From Rhyzopertha dominica (Eukaryota; Arthropoda; Insecta; Coleoptera; Bostrichidae), in contig QCXZ01000003.1 in NCBI GenBank assembly GCA_025024175.1, forward strand, positions 806,001-870,000: DNA of 64,000 nucleotides, given 5' to 3'. Positions within the stretch are counted from its first letter, which is position 1, and each line of letters begins with the position of its first letter. This document shows positions 46,401 to 58,400 of this stretch, in pieces. A program made the position numbers and the translations under genes. The notes beneath the pieces were generated by a model that was given only the letters and a program-made list of their open reading frames with translations, had not been told where the DNA came from and did no database searches.

Positions 46401-49400
46401 CGTGAACACAAAAAGTGTATAAAGAAACCAATAAAAATAAAAAGCCAATTCTAAGTACTTACAGATCTGGTCTGGATGGACATAAATCCATTGGCGGCAA
46501 GACATAAGAGGAGTAATTATATATACAATTGCACAAATTGCAACAAAGAGGCATCCTTATTTAATATTCAATTTACTGCAATTGGATGCCCAATTACGAG
46601 TGACCTTCAGGATCCAGCAATGTATAATGTTAATGTGCACTATATTTACGAATGAAATAAAGAATGTGTTAAAACAATCTTCAGCTATTTTTGATTGATT
46701 ACGTCTTAATTCTAAATTGAATTTGAAATCCACTGATGTGATTTATATGGCTTATTATTTTGTATGGTAAAATCATCAAGTCACTTTAGTGGCGATCGTT
46801 TCGACCAAATGGTGTACAAAATAGCACAAAAACATACGATGTTTTAAATTATGATTTACATTTGTTGTTTGGTTTAATAAAAACTATTGTTTGTACTACA
46901 AAAGATTAAATACTGGTATTACTACTATTAATTTGTAATACCCATTTGATGAAAACGTTAGCCACAACTATTTTTCAAAGCCGTGAACCAAATGTACAAC
47001 TCTGGCTACTTACCAGATATACGACGAACGGAGCCAATATACTAGCAACGTATCCCATAATGTGGATGAGTGCAACCCCTTGGGCTCGTACGACAGTGGG
47101 TAGCAGCTCGGCGGCATATTGGAGTCCAATATTATAAGAAATGTTGACAGCAAATCTGCCCATAATGGCCAAACTCGCTGACGCAACGCCTGAAATAAAA
47201 TTCCATCGTAAATAAGGTATTCAGAAGGGGACCCAGTGCGAAAAGGGCGATTCAATAATAAGTCCTACGTCTGCTCTTGCATAAAAAGTCAGGCAAAAAT
47301 GGAAAGAGCATGGTGTAATAGATCTAAAAACTGGAGGCAAGCAATTTAGAGCTCAAATTATTTAATTTAGAATGGTCCAACAAAAGGGTTACAATAATAC
47401 GTACGATGTACAGAGACAAAAACCTCTAATGTCAATTTTAATCTTATTAATCTTATCTGCATATCAATATGATATTAAAATCGTGAAGTCTGAAGAAAAT
47501 AGTGACCTAATTGCACTTTCGGGACTGCCCTTATTACACTCAAGTATTATAATTAAAGAAGTTGATATTCGTAACGTGTTACACAATATATATTGCACAT
47601 AAAACTGCAACTGCAAAGAGTAATTAGCCAAAGAACATTAAAAATTTCCGAAAATAATGTCAAAAGAAATGCATTCTAGTTATTTCGGTACAAATAAGTC
47701 TAAATCGATTGCCCAAGATCTTTTTGTTACTGGTCGAATATAGATGATGAAGACATTGCAAAAATGTGAAAGCGCATAGTAACCATTGGCAATGTTTGAG
47801 AACTTTGACACATTCAAACGGTCATGATTAATTGAAAAATATGTATATTAGATGTTTTGATTGGATTAAGATCTAATCTCAACGATAAACAAGAGATCAT
47901 CATTGAGGAAATCTGTGGATTGTCCTTATACTGTACACGGTCCTGCTGACTAGAAAATTATTCGCATTTTTTTATGAAAACGGATAGATCTAAGAATGCT
48001 AGAACTGTTAAAATCTGATAACATTCTTACTATTTCATTGGTTAAAAAATTAATTAGATCACAATTTTTGCAAATAAATGCATATATGTTATCGGCTAAA
48101 AATAGAAACTTGACACTAATTAATAATATATAGCTAATTGACACTTTTAATATTTTTTAATATTAACTATTACTTAATAAATTGGTATTTCATTATTGAC
48201 TGTATGATTAATAAATTTGGAATATTAAAAAAGCTACGATCAGAAGAGGTACAATATCTTTTTTAGTAAATATAAGACTTAACAAAAACATCANCTAAAA
48301 TAAAAATTCTTGTCGAGTCAATGAATTNTAATGAACAGAAAAACTCACTCAAGATTGCTTTTAAAAAAAACGCAGTGAGACCTAAATACGAGATTTTTTA
48401 GGTAGGTGTCTGAACTGTTGTGGAAGCATCGTGATCATCAAAATTTTGCTCCAAACTAATGAAAGATAAAAAGCTAATCTCGACGCTATTATTTAGAAAA
48501 AAGAGTGTCGATTGAAACATAATTTAAATTTTTTATCAGTCATAATTTCTAAATCAGCAAGAATATGAACGATACTTTTCTTTGGTAACGCAATAACTTA
48601 AGCAATTTCTATATATATTCTATATTTCGCATGCAGCTGTCACCTTCGCGAAAGCACAAAATGACACAGCATAAATATGTTGGATAGCGTTAATTGTCTG
48701 TTTATCTTAGTAGGCAGGAGGTCGTCGCTATATCATTGGCAGATAATGAATTATAGTGTTAATTAAAATTAATTTGTTGCTAATAACTGCAACTATACAG
48801 ATGTGGAGTCTTGGCGGTCAGATGGACGATACCGTTCGCAATATATTTAGATAATAAGCTGGGAAGTATAAGTATAGCACCATCCTGAATTTTTTTCTTC
48901 GTCATATACTGAATATCTTAAATAATACTTGATAATGACACGTCGAAACACTGATTTTTTTGTAGATGCAGTAATGCATAAAATGATTACACACCTCTCG
49001 TTTTTGCGAAACAAAAAGAATTCAATCTAAAAGAAATCTGCTTTGCCTGAACACTAAATCATATCCTACAAGTAGTAAACAGTCAAATAGTTCAAACGGA
49101 TAAAATTTAATAAAAACGTATTTAAAAAATCTTAATACCTACTAATTTTTCAAATGTCATTTGCTAAATGTCAATATTTGAGAAAAATAGCTTCAGAAAT
49201 GTAATTTTTGCGCGAGTGGACATTTATTTTTTATGAGAGACGTAAAAGCTCCGGACACCCTATAAGGTCCGGGTTCATGTTCAGTGGTGCTAGATCGTGC
49301 CAATCTGAATTCGTGAGGAAAATCGTCAGAAATCAGAGACTTCGGGAATAAATGGTTTTTGATTTCGACGTTGACTTTTTAGATAGGTTCAAAATTCTTT

Positions 49401-52400
49401 TGGCGCGTTTTTTGCCTTGGTTAATTTAGCAGTAAATAGGTACCTAGTATTTGTCTTGGTACACTGTTTTATTATTCTATTTCGGGTTTGTTTGCATCGC
49501 TTATTTTTATTTTAGAATTTAATTTATGCTGACAAATATTTTTCTTCTACCAAACACTACTTTCATTGACAAATATTGGCATGGAGCTCATAGAAAATAC
49601 AGATTTTAGATTTTAAATTTTGCTCCGGTTAGTAAAAGAGATTACAAGAAAAGTACACATCACTTATCAATCTTGATGAACAGATAGTAATTAAATCGAA
49701 TAACCTATTCGATAGTAAGGCATTATTCGCTTGTCACGTTGTTTCCTTGTGACGGTAAACTTGTTTGAATATTCAACTCGTTATAAAATCAAGTATTAGA
49801 ATGTGGAATGCTCAAGAAGTAAGAACCAACTACTGGAAGAGAAATATCCTTGAATCAAGTGCACAATTTAAAAGCATCTTGCGGCATGTTTAATGGCCTC
49901 CTGAGCATTCCACGTCTCATATCGTTAACATGATTAAAAATCGTTAGCAATAATCCATTCTTGATATAGCGTTGCTAAGTCAACTTGTTATAATAGTTCC
50001 TACAGTAAAATGTAACAAATGACTTATAATGTGAGGACTAACGACTAAGTAAACCTTATATGTGTTACAAATTACAGCAGTTCTTGAAAAGAAAAGCATC
50101 ACATCAAAACGATGAACTCAATAAGTATAGCTAATGGTTTCAAATGACACTTCCTTAATTAAAGTTATACATAGTTGACAATAAAATGGGTGGAGATAAA
50201 TATAGCAATTAAACGAGCTAGGCGTGAGAATTGCATTTACAGTCACATCTAGAGAGTAATTCGGATTTGAATAATCTTGTAATATCTGTCCTACCCAGGT
50301 GGCATACCATTCCGTCTGAGCATCCCTGTTATGTAGGAGGTATGTCACGTACTTCAGCATTGACAGGCTTTATTTCATTTGGTAAACTTAGTATTTTACA
50401 GATAGTTTATAGCAGCAAAACGTTAAAATTTAAAAATTGTATAAGAAGAGCAGATTACACTAGTTGTACAGTAAGCAAATCATTAAAAAAGCGGAGAGCA
50501 AGAATTTAATAATAATAATAATAATAATAATATGTGGAACATCCACTCATCTGGTCATTGCTCAATCGGATAATAGATTTCTTTTTTAGATTTATCATTT
50601 AAAATTATAGGTGATCGTTCAATAAACGAAAAGAAATTGTTGCAAGGAGTCTAATTAAAAAAAAAGAGTGCAACTAGAACTGTAGTAGGCATCTGACGCA
50701 TAAACCAGACACTGACACGAGACGTTGCAAAACATTTAATTGTCAAAAAATGTTTAGGAAATAATCCAAATTTTAGGCCAGATGTATTTAAAAGAAGCAC
50801 ATTCCAGCCATCATGCCGAAAACAAAAAAGCCCGGGGGCTGTATAATGGAGAGCTTCCAGTTCCGTTCAAAGTTCCCTACCCTAAAAGAGGTAAGAGTAG
50901 CAATTTCCCCTAGGGTCTTGAAGACCATTTAGCCAATATACAGTGTATTGGACTACCTGGAAATTTTTAAGCAAAACTGAACTTGATTTTTACCACTCAC
51001 ATGAGGTGAGCATTATTCCGAGAAATTATACTGTTCTTAACTCTACAACACTATCTCCACCAAATAATTAGTTAAGTACTAACAAAGCAAGTGGTGTTTG
51101 AGTGCAAAATGCGAAGCTTATTTTTAGTGGTTCCTTGTCTACTTTTTGCATTTCGTAATACAATGGGAATTCATAATTTCAGCAATATCAAAGATGTAGT
51201 GTACGTAGGAATCCCTTTTTCCTTATTTACCAAACTTTTTTTTCTGAAGTTGTGCTTTTTTTATATACAACAACAGTTCCAAAAAGCTTGGTTATTTATG
51301 TTGTCTTTCACAAGGTAAGGTTTTTGTGTTGCTCTAATCTGTTTTCAGATGTTTTATCGAACCAAGTAATAAAGAGAAATTATCAATATTCAAAAATAAC
51401 CAAATCGCCTAGTATCGCGCACAGTATATGTAGATGCTCCTGAATGTAAGCGTATGCTACCACTTTCCATATTATTTGTGGTGTTTTTTTGGCATTTAAT
51501 TAGCAGGTTCTTTTATTTCCAACACGTAATCGAACGAACAGTTGTAGATTGAGCTCTATCTGCGGAAGATCGTCATGCGCAACAAAGGAACGGCGGAAAT
51601 AGAGATCATAGGGAAATCTTACTACAAAAAGAACATCGAAATGATACGCATCGCCTCGGATCTGACCGTGAGGAAACCAGCGGTTCTTATCGACGCCGGA
51701 ATCCACGCAAGGGAGTGGATAACGCAAGTTTCCGCCCTCTTTATAATTCACTGTCTGACGCATCCATATTACCGGTGTCTGTTGGGCCGTTTTGACTACT
51801 ACATAATCCCCTGTCTTAACCCTGATGGCTACGAGTACTCCCACGACAAGGTAAGAGTATTCGAAAATTTTGTCACCAATTTTGCTATTTCCTGTTGATC
51901 TTCTCACAAGTAAAATATTTTTTTCAAAATATGGAGGGTCCTTTTGTGCAGAAACCGATCGCTTCAAAATGGGTTTACGAACGACCCGTGCCGTGGTCAT
52001 AAATTTACACTTCTTTCTCCTCCCGCAAACCGTTCCAGAGCCGTATTGACAATTATCATCCTATTTTGAAATCGAAAATGTGCCACCATTTAGGGCCATG
52101 AAATTCGCGAGGACATGGTTGGTTTTATTACCTGTACAGGTACTTGACTACCCGGAATTTATAAAAAAACGCTTAAACCTCAATAAAATGAATGGACTCC
52201 TTTCTAAATAGAATGGATAGCAGGTAGAGCAATTACCTACAAACCGATTGACAACCGATTGTCTTACGGGAGAGTTGTGCTTGTGACATTTTTGTGCTAA
52301 TTCAAACTGAACTTCGTTCTTGTCCATGGGGAAAATGCAGAAGAAGAATCTGGCCCTTCCCATGAGCCGCAAGAGGTTGACGAAGCAAGCGAGGACGAAG

Positions 52401-55400
52401 GACTGTCGTCGAAGAAAAAACGACGTCATTTGCATCCAGACCCTCAAAAAATAGTAATGAATGTGTATCAAGATTTGATCAAAAATGTCTTATACATCCA
52501 TTAAAAAGATTATAAAAAAGATAGCTACGAGAGAGAAAAAGTGGACAGAAGAAGTTCACGAAATTCAGTGAAAGTTTGGGTTCAGAAATAAAGAAGGTTA
52601 TATACGATATGTGTAAGGAAAATGTTGTGTCTTACTGATCATACAATGAATGCTGTTTAAATACACCCCTTCTCCCGACAAAACAATGATTACTCTGCAC
52701 GCGAGTGGAAGTAATGGATTGGCCCAAAACGAACTTCCTTTGTCAACAAGGAATATAAAAAATTGTTCTGCTGACTATCATCAGGACATGGATGCTTCAC
52801 TGTTTGATACTTGCTTTACGAAACATTTGTACCTGCTAAGGGTGTAATAGTAATGGTTAACGCAAAATATCATTAAAAACAATTGAATAATAAACCCAGT
52901 CAAGCTACTAGAAACCAGTACAATATCGATTATATGACGAGAAATCATATCAAATTATTAAATTAAAAGTCTTAATATTCCTGATCAATACAGGATTGAT
53001 GAAATCGCGAAGAAAGAAGGACGTACTGTGTTGAGACTGCCTCCTTACTACTGTGTTCTCAAACCAATTGAACTAATTTGGAGCGATCTAAAACGAGGAA
53101 TTAGAAGGCCCAATAATTCTCCTAATTTAAGTGCTAGTGTGGGGTACGTTATTAGGAACGAAGTTGACAAGATTGGTGTTGAAAAGTGGGTAAACCGTGA
53201 AAAACATGTTATCAACATCGATAACTCGTATCTGTCTCCAAGTGAACAGTTTGATCATTGATTTAAATTCTGATTCGAATAGTGACAGTGAATTTTTCGA
53301 AAACATGATTTTTTTTAAACATTGCTATTATATAAAAAATCAAATTTCTGATCGAAAAGCACTTTTGCATTTGTTTATAAAGTTAATACCTTTCGAGTTA
53401 TTTACAAGAAAAAGATATTAAAAATTTTATTGTTTTTCCTAATATTACGAGAACCGTTTGTTGTAAAAAAAATGTGTAGAGACAAAAAACTCTCAAAACC
53501 TCATTATTAAGAAATAAGAGCGTAAATGTCATTTGATGTGGAAGTATTAATGCAATTTGCAGCGGCTTTTTACGGAGTTATTAGCAAACTTTGGAGACAT
53601 ATAACATAAAAACGAGAAACCTTTGAGAACTTTTTTGATAAATCGGGCTCATTTGGTCCCTCGCATCTACAGTTAAGTGCTGTGGGCGTAATTACGGGAC
53701 ACCCTGAATTCTCGTATTCGGAACTTAAAATGTAATAATTTATTCACGTCTAGCCTGGCCTAAACTGTAGATAAATATATTACAGACAATTTAATTTGAT
53801 AATACACCCTTCCATATATGAATGAATATTTTAGTACCGCCTCTGGAGAAAGAATTTGAACCCCAATGACACCTGCGAAATAGAAACGACAGGGGTGGAC
53901 TTAAACAGAAATTTCTCGTACGGATATGGTCGTAGGTTACACTTCGAAATCAGTTTTCAAATTCCGCCCTAAGTATTACCGTTACTTTAGTGAGCTCTGG
54001 CAGCAGTTGCAGTAAGAGAAGCCAGCTGTACAGAGGCGCACGGCCATTGAGTGAACCCGAATGTCAAAGCCTGGATCATGCAATGAGAAAGTACAGAAAC
54101 TACATCAAACTGTACATATCGCTTCACACGTACGGAAACTGCATCATGTATCCATGGGGATTTCGAAAGAGGCGTTTACCGGATGAGGATTTATTGGTAA
54201 AGTAAACTAGTTTGTAAAATTTAATGGAAATACGAGTAATTATGCGCTCTTGTTTCCTGTGCGCTAGAAGTCTGTTCTATCGCTTTAAGCTGCTGTGACC
54301 CAGGATTATTGAATTTCCATTTATAAAAATTGGTCTCACTACACTTATTTTTTCTATGTTGAATGGTTTCAAAGGTGCATTCATTGTGAAACATCCTGAA
54401 TCAATTAGGTAGCTTGAAAACAAGCTGATTGAACGTATATGCTTTGTCTCACTTGATTTATCAGGTCACTCTGACGATCGTTTCGACCTAGAACGGTCAT
54501 TGTCAAAGAGATAACAGCGTTATACTAAACTCAGATGTGCAGAATATTGTTTGCATCCCATTTTTTGCAGGGGTCGTAAAATATAGTTGTAAAGTCCCTC
54601 GCCTGGGTTTGAAGGCCGACTTTATAATTTCGGCAATATCAAAGGCATACTGGACGTGGGAATTTCTATTTGTGTTTTTGCCAAATGTGTTTTCTGATGC
54701 TGAGCTTTTTTAATTTCCAAAAGTTCTAAAAGGTTCAGTTTTTTACAGTTCCTTTCGCAATGCAAAATTTTGACGTCGTTTTCAATTAAGTGATGGTTAT
54801 TTCTTATGCAATGGTCAGCAAAACCTGTTGTGCTTTTGTTTGAATTTATATTCGCAACATGTTGTTTAATTCTGTTTTTAATAGCTCTACCTGATTGTCC
54901 TATGTATATCATGTCACATTGCATGCATTTTATTTGGTAATGCCGTTTTTGTCCAATTTATTGGATTTTGGCTTATTGTTAACTAGAAGACCTCCCAAAT
55001 TGCACTTATTAACCTCTATTGCTTTTATTCCGAGTTTATTCAGCCTAGTTTAATACAAACACTAACTCCTTTGACACAATTTACTGCGGCAAAAATATGT
55101 TCTCTTTCATTGATGTTAGCATTGTACAGCATTCTTTGTATTCTAATTTCATATTGCTTTTTAAGTATTTGGTCCACAATTTTTGTGTCGTATCCATTGT
55201 TAAAGGCTATCTGTTTAATTGTCGTCAATTCTTTTTCGAAACTTTTTTCTAAGTCGTATATTTATTAGTTTGTTTATTAAACTATAAAACACGGAATGCT
55301 TAATCTGTAACGATTGATTTGAAGAAGCCGGGATTGTAACATCTGATTGTGTTAGTTTTTTATAAATTTCAAAGTCTATTTTACTATTTTTACCGACATT

Positions 55401-58400
55401 GATAAGTCCAGAAAATGAAGAACTCCATTCTTTTCTTTTTTTTAGGGTAAATTGAATCTTTTTATTTATTGTATTTAAGAATTTTAAGAATACATCCAAC
55501 TGCCTGTCAGTTCCCGTCCAAATACAAAAAATATCATCAACATATCTAGTCCAGAATAATACATTTTTAATAATTTCATTTTTCTTTGCAAAAAGCTTTT
55601 CTTCGAAATTTAACATGAAAATTTCGGCCAAAACTGGAGACAAAGGTGAACCCATTGACAGTCCATCGTCTTGCTTGTAGAATGTGTCATTCAATGTAAA
55701 ATAACTTTGATCTATGCAAATTTCCACAGTATTCAGTAGTTTCTGTGTTTGATAAGTGGCAGTTCTTTATTTTATTTTTGAGGATTGTTGAAAGTTCATT
55801 TAGGGGGATAGAAGTGAAAAGATTAGACACATCAAACGACACAAAAATAGCGTTATTGGGTATTGATAATTCTTTTACCTTGTTCGCGAAACCTACGGAA
55901 TTCTTCACGCTGTATTTGTGTGTCAAAATGTTGTTGGCGAATTTGCATAATTTATACGATGGAGCATGAACGTAGGAAACAACCGATCTCAAAGGTATTC
56001 CATTTTTGTGAATTTTTGGGAGGCCATATAGAATTGGAGCTCGGGGGTTCATTATTCTTAATTTGTACTTTTCTTCGTTTGATATCAAGTGTTCTGAAGA
56101 TTTAAAAATGCTAGTGACGTCTTTTTGGAACTGGCCTGTGGGATCTGAATTAAGTTCAGAAAAGTTGTTTGAGTTTAATAAATTATTTAGTTTAGTCTGA
56201 TACTCATCTGTTTTTAAAGTAACGGTGGTATTGCCTTTATCCTCCTTACATATAGTTAGTGAATTTCCTGTACATTTTTGTTTTATGCTTTTTATTAATT
56301 TGATTTCTACATTTGACCCCTTGTATGAATGGTAATTTTGTTTGTCATCACATCCGCACACGTGTATTTTTCGTGTTTCGTATCCTCGTTTGTTACTTTG
56401 TCCAAGGCCAATTCTGTATTTATACCTAATATTTCAAATTCTTTTTTAGACACTGGAAAATTGGGGTTATATTTTAGACCTCTATTTAATAATTTTTGTT
56501 CTGCCTGTGTAAAATTTGTATTCGCAAGGTTTACTAGACGATCACTGAATTTAAATTCACACTGGGGATTAACTGTCTTGATTTTAACTCTATTTTCTGA
56601 TGGATGGCTCCGCAGATTTTTTATTTTCTTAAATTGAGTCAAATATCGTTTATAGAATAGTATTTGAACATCACTGTAGATATCATTAGTTATCTCATCA
56701 AACATTATGTCATGCAGTTTTTTATGCAATTCTGTATGAATTAATTTTAAATGCTCATCCAGGTTTTGCTGACGTGTGTGTTTGCCCTTTTTGCTTCCCA
56801 CGAGTTACTGTTACACTTAATATGCATGTAACCCGGAGTAACACCATAGAACTTACATTGCTTGTTAAAACAAATATGATTGGAACACGTCTTTTTGAAC
56901 ACAATCCATTCAACATATAACGAATTCTATATTTCTGCTTCATTAGAATATTTATGAACCTACAGTACCTAAGGAGAAACAATCACCATTAGAGAAATTT
57001 GTTTGATGCCAAGTTTTACATTTAGAATTCCACGTTCTAAAATCAATGTATTCCAATTAGAGAACCTGCGGGGAGGTGGCCGGTCGCGTAATGGGCAGGC
57101 TGAACGGGCGCAAATACAAAATTGGCTCGATATCGAAATTAATGTGTAAGTACGTTTCCTCTTCGTTCCGCGGAGGACATTAAAGGGTCTGCTTTCAGAT
57201 CTGGCGTCGGGAAACGCCGCCGATCACGCAAAAGGCAGGCACAAGATAAAATTTGTGTACACCATCGAGCTGCAGAAGAGCGGTTCCTCGGGATTCGAGT
57301 CGGGAATCACAGATATTCCCGCAATAGCGCAAGAGGTAATGGCCGGAGTGGAAGCCATGGCGGGATACGTCTACGACTATATTAATGGAGATGTTAGCAT
57401 ATATTCCACAGCCGACAGCGGCCCACCGAGAAAAAGAAGAAGACTCTGAAAGTGTCTTGTGATGTAGAAGATCTAAGTGAAATAGTCTCGTATGTGTACC
57501 ATTTTGGGTCAATAAAGTGTAAGTTCGATAAGATTTCCTCACAGTTTTGCGTAAATTCCTTTCTATTACCTTAAAAATTTAGGATACTCCGTGGCTGCAC
57601 TTTATGCAGAACTGTACAGTGTAATTAAATAATTAAAAATATTGTTTTATAAGATCGTTTATATTTTCAATTATTTATGAGCTCCCACTGGCAGGCTTTC
57701 TTCAGTAGGAATTGAATATTGAGTAAAAAAAATCGGGGTAGGTAATTGATACGTTTTTACACGTAGATATTAGTCCAGGTAAATTAGAAATATAAAAATT
57801 AGTGGAATCGTGGAATCGGTAGGAAATGACTTATAAATAATAGGGTTATAAGTTGCAGGGAACCGCGGTGGCCGGGTATTTGTTAAAAAGAATAAAAACC
57901 CTCATAACACCTACATACTAAGAGTAGTACTGCGCATTAGTTTTGCGCTAATGCTGATGAAATGGCTCCTTACACCAGACAGTAGGACAACGTATGGGAC
58001 TAAATTAAAGAGCATAAATTTTATATACACTGGAAAACTGCATGATTCTCCAAACAGGCGAAAGCGCAAATTTAGCTGTAAGATGTAAATTAGCTTATTC
58101 AAAATAAAATTGAAAATTTTATTTTCTGTAATTACATGAACACATGAATTCAAAATGGAATGAACACCCAACACATTGTAGAATAAATGCAAAAGGAACA
58201 GACTGATGCTAAAAAGGTTTGTTAACTGTTAAAAATGATTTTATCTGTCGCGTCCGTTTTTAGACATTTTTCAAATAAGCATTGCTTAATAAATACGTAA
58301 GAATAATCATGGCAGCATACATACCTTTTATATCCATTCGTTTTTTTCATAACTTGCTAAATATAAGAAAAAAAAACTAAGGCAGATAATTACATCAACT

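Larger units (their letters stand above)
54405..56815 (-). mobile_element. Penelope-like retroelement, copy 3 (longest, broken by frameshifts)
   Basis: Read on the minus strand it has an N-terminal region (56801-56307: GSKKGKHTRQQNLDEHLKLI and on), the RT (56361-55687: ICKEDKGNTTVTLKTDEY; PRAPILYGLPKIHKNGIPLR; FVSFDVSNLFTSIPLNEL), the core (55727-55215: GLSMGSPLSPVLAEIF and RYVDDIFCIW with the catalytic Asp pair intact), a linker (55228-55040) and the GIY-YIG endonuclease (MIYIGQSGRAIKNRIKQH, 54924-54622). It ends in a terminal repeat at 54405-54600. At least four frameshifts separate the parts. It fills most of the carboxypeptidase intron between 54196 and 57061, antisense to that gene. A further minus-strand frame at 56982-56755 may be an N-terminal extension. 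Confidence 0.93.

Noticed and set aside
51091..51318. Signal-peptide-like ORF (MRSLFLVVPCLLFAF) as the first exon of the carboxypeptidase
   Set aside because: No donor in the right phase and no propeptide sequence follows, so there is no support for joining it to 51548.
51500..52000. Minus-strand ORF of 166 codons
   Set aside because: It overlaps the carboxypeptidase exon with the HAREW zinc motif in the other orientation and has no domain.
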